From Monoraphidium neglectum (taxonomy: Eukaryota > Chlorophyta > Chlorophyceae > Sphaeropleales > Selenastraceae), in NCBI RefSeq assembly GCF_000611645.1, contig NW_014013427.1, positions 1 to 36,129 on the forward strand: DNA of 36,129 nucleotides. Direction: 5' to 3'. Of the stretch, positions 35,111 to 36,129 are shown piece after piece; the first letter of the stretch is position 1, and each line of letters starts with the position of its first letter. The notes beneath the pieces are model-generated. The model did no database searches and was not told the DNA's origin. It was given only the letters and a program-made list of their open reading frames with translations. A program made the translations under genes and the position numbers.

Positions 35111-36129
35111 ATGGACCACCGCGTCATAGGCAACATGGTATTCTTTACCCAGCAGGAGCTCGAGGATTCGCCCTCGCGTAGAGACGGCGTAAGCGTAGAG
35201 GAGGAGGGCGCGCTCCGGCGGGCGGCGCAGCAGATCATCATCGACGTCTGCCAGTCAATGCATGTGTGAGCGCCCAGGATGCCATAACCAAATCGTCCAT
35301 TTGACTTGGATAGGCCGACTGAGCGCGCGAGGCCGGGGTTCGCCAGGCAGGGGGCGGGCACGTTGCAGACGCGCTGTTTTGCAGTCTGTGCACACGACAC
35401 ATGTGACTGAGTTTGTGCACATGACACAGGTGACTGCGCCATACAACATGGGTGATTAACCCGAAGGTGTTGATCACCTGCTGAAGTCTGCACCGCCTGA
35501 AAACATCAGCTCTCACTGCGCCATCGGCACCCGCGGCCCGCACCGGCCCGCAGCCATGTGCAGTACGCTTACGTGGCGGTGTACCTGTGCCTGCGGTACT
35601 TTGCGGTCAAGTCCTGGAAGAGGAACGACCGATGGGTGGGTGACGGGTGACGCACATGTCTGTGTAAACCTTGCCGGTGTGTTGTGCCTGCAGCAAAGCT
35701 CCTTGCACGGAGGCGGTTGGGTGTCATGTTCGGTGGCAGCTGCGGCGTATCGACACGGCCGACTTGGGTGGCACTGCAAGAGACGCTCCCTTGCAGCAGG
35801 TAGGTATGAGGCTGAAAGCCCGCTCATGCTGCCCTGCTCGAGGCTGCGCCGCGGCCTCGTCCCCTCGCCACCCCTCCCAATCCCATCAGCTCCCACCCCT
35901 CCCAACCTCTCTCAACCCTGCCTCCTCTGCGCCCCACCAAACAAACCTTCAGCTCATCATGCCGGCGGCGCTGTCCCTGGCCCTGAAGATGCGCGAGTCT
36001 CCGAAGCCCGTGGTCCACATCATATCAGAGTTTGAGCGGCGGCGGTGGCGCGAGTACGAGCGCGCGCGGCCGACGGAGCCGCGGCGGTCGCACGACAAGG
36101 TGCACGGCGGGGGGCGGGCGGCGCAGGAG
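35111..36129 (+). CDS. Cyclin T/K-like protein, N-terminal part (truncated by window end)
   Basis: Exons 35111-35265, 35554-35635 and 35953 onward. The last stays open to the window end, though a donor at 36100 is possible. The ATG has an in-frame TAA two codons upstream. Exon 1 reads FTQQELEDSPSRRDGVSVEE then LRRAAQQIIIDV. This matches the start of the cyclin box in transcriptional cyclins T and K (F....L..SPSRR.G...E.E...R..A...I). Exon 2 has YAYVAVYLCLRYFAVKSW, and exon 3 has MPAALSLALKMRESPKPVVHII, equivalent to the PAALFLA.KVEE.P..L..VI segment. Family knowledge: these cyclins pair with CDK9 or CDK12-like kinases to phosphorylate the RNA polymerase II C-terminal domain. Odd features are a basic ERRRWREYERARP stretch right after the second cyclin-box helices, and Lys-Met where KVEE is usual. 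Which transcriptional cyclin it is cannot be settled from the first 138 residues. Confidence 0.8.

Noticed and set aside
9101..36129. Idea that otubain, CINP-like, TACC-like and cyclin genes form a cell-division gene cluster
   Set aside because: Neighbouring genes in algae are usually unrelated; orientations are mixed and there is no shared regulatory sequence to support it.
1..36129. CRISPR arrays, transposons, integrases, bacterial operons
   Set aside because: No spaced direct repeats, terminal inverted repeats, transposase or reverse transcriptase motifs were seen; all genes have spliceosomal introns.

Overview
The window is nuclear DNA from a eukaryote, most likely a chlorophyte green alga. 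It is GC-rich. Every recognisable gene is cut into short exons joined by introns with GTG-type donors (GTGAG, GTGGG, GTGCG). Candidate polyadenylation signals are the chlorophyte TGTAA. Exons carry Ala/Gly/Pro-rich filler and long CAG (Gln) tracts, and an axonemal dynein gene implies a flagellated life stage. The genus cannot be read from the sequence. Long open frames on antisense strands are common here because of GC content and were discarded.

Layout. (1) 561-8088, plus: 18 exons encoding the C-terminal 878 residues of an axonemal inner-arm type dynein heavy chain; its 5' part lies outside the window. (2) 12629-9101, minus: a complete 8-exon otubain-type deubiquitinase whose 3' end faces the dynein. 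(3) 13200-16274, plus: a 4-exon gene for a large Gln-rich, probably nuclear protein with an acidic stretch, a Gly/Arg box, a Trp-rich motif and a basic helix like a degenerate homeodomain or GARP/MYB recognition helix. It diverges from the otubain gene across a gap of about 570 bp. (4) 17384-19031, plus: a small 5-exon gene resembling CINP, the CDK2-interacting protein. (5) 29300-19610, minus: a 17-exon gene for a protein of about 2,007 residues, with a long disordered Ala/Glu-rich body and a C-terminal coiled coil resembling the TACC domain. One of its introns holds a 177-base assembly gap. (6) 33206-30483, minus: a 3-exon gene for a 799-residue protein ending in a MYND zinc finger. (7) 35111 to the window end, plus: the start of a cyclin T/K-like gene, head to head with gene 6.

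All exon models were built by eye from reading frame, splice-site sequence and, where known, family similarity. In each of the six genes with a visible stop the exon phases add up without a break, which is the main internal support. There is no operon-like organisation and no sign of a mobile element, CRISPR array, tRNA or rRNA. Several genes relate to cell division or flagella (dynein, TACC-like, CINP-like, cyclin T-like), but nothing shows that they form a functional cluster. The most unusual items are the Gln-rich protein with an unassigned DNA-binding-like module, the TACC-like gene in a green alga, the CINP-like gene, a GC-AG intron, a duplicated exon end beside its splice donor, and GT-repeat tracts at intron 5' ends.
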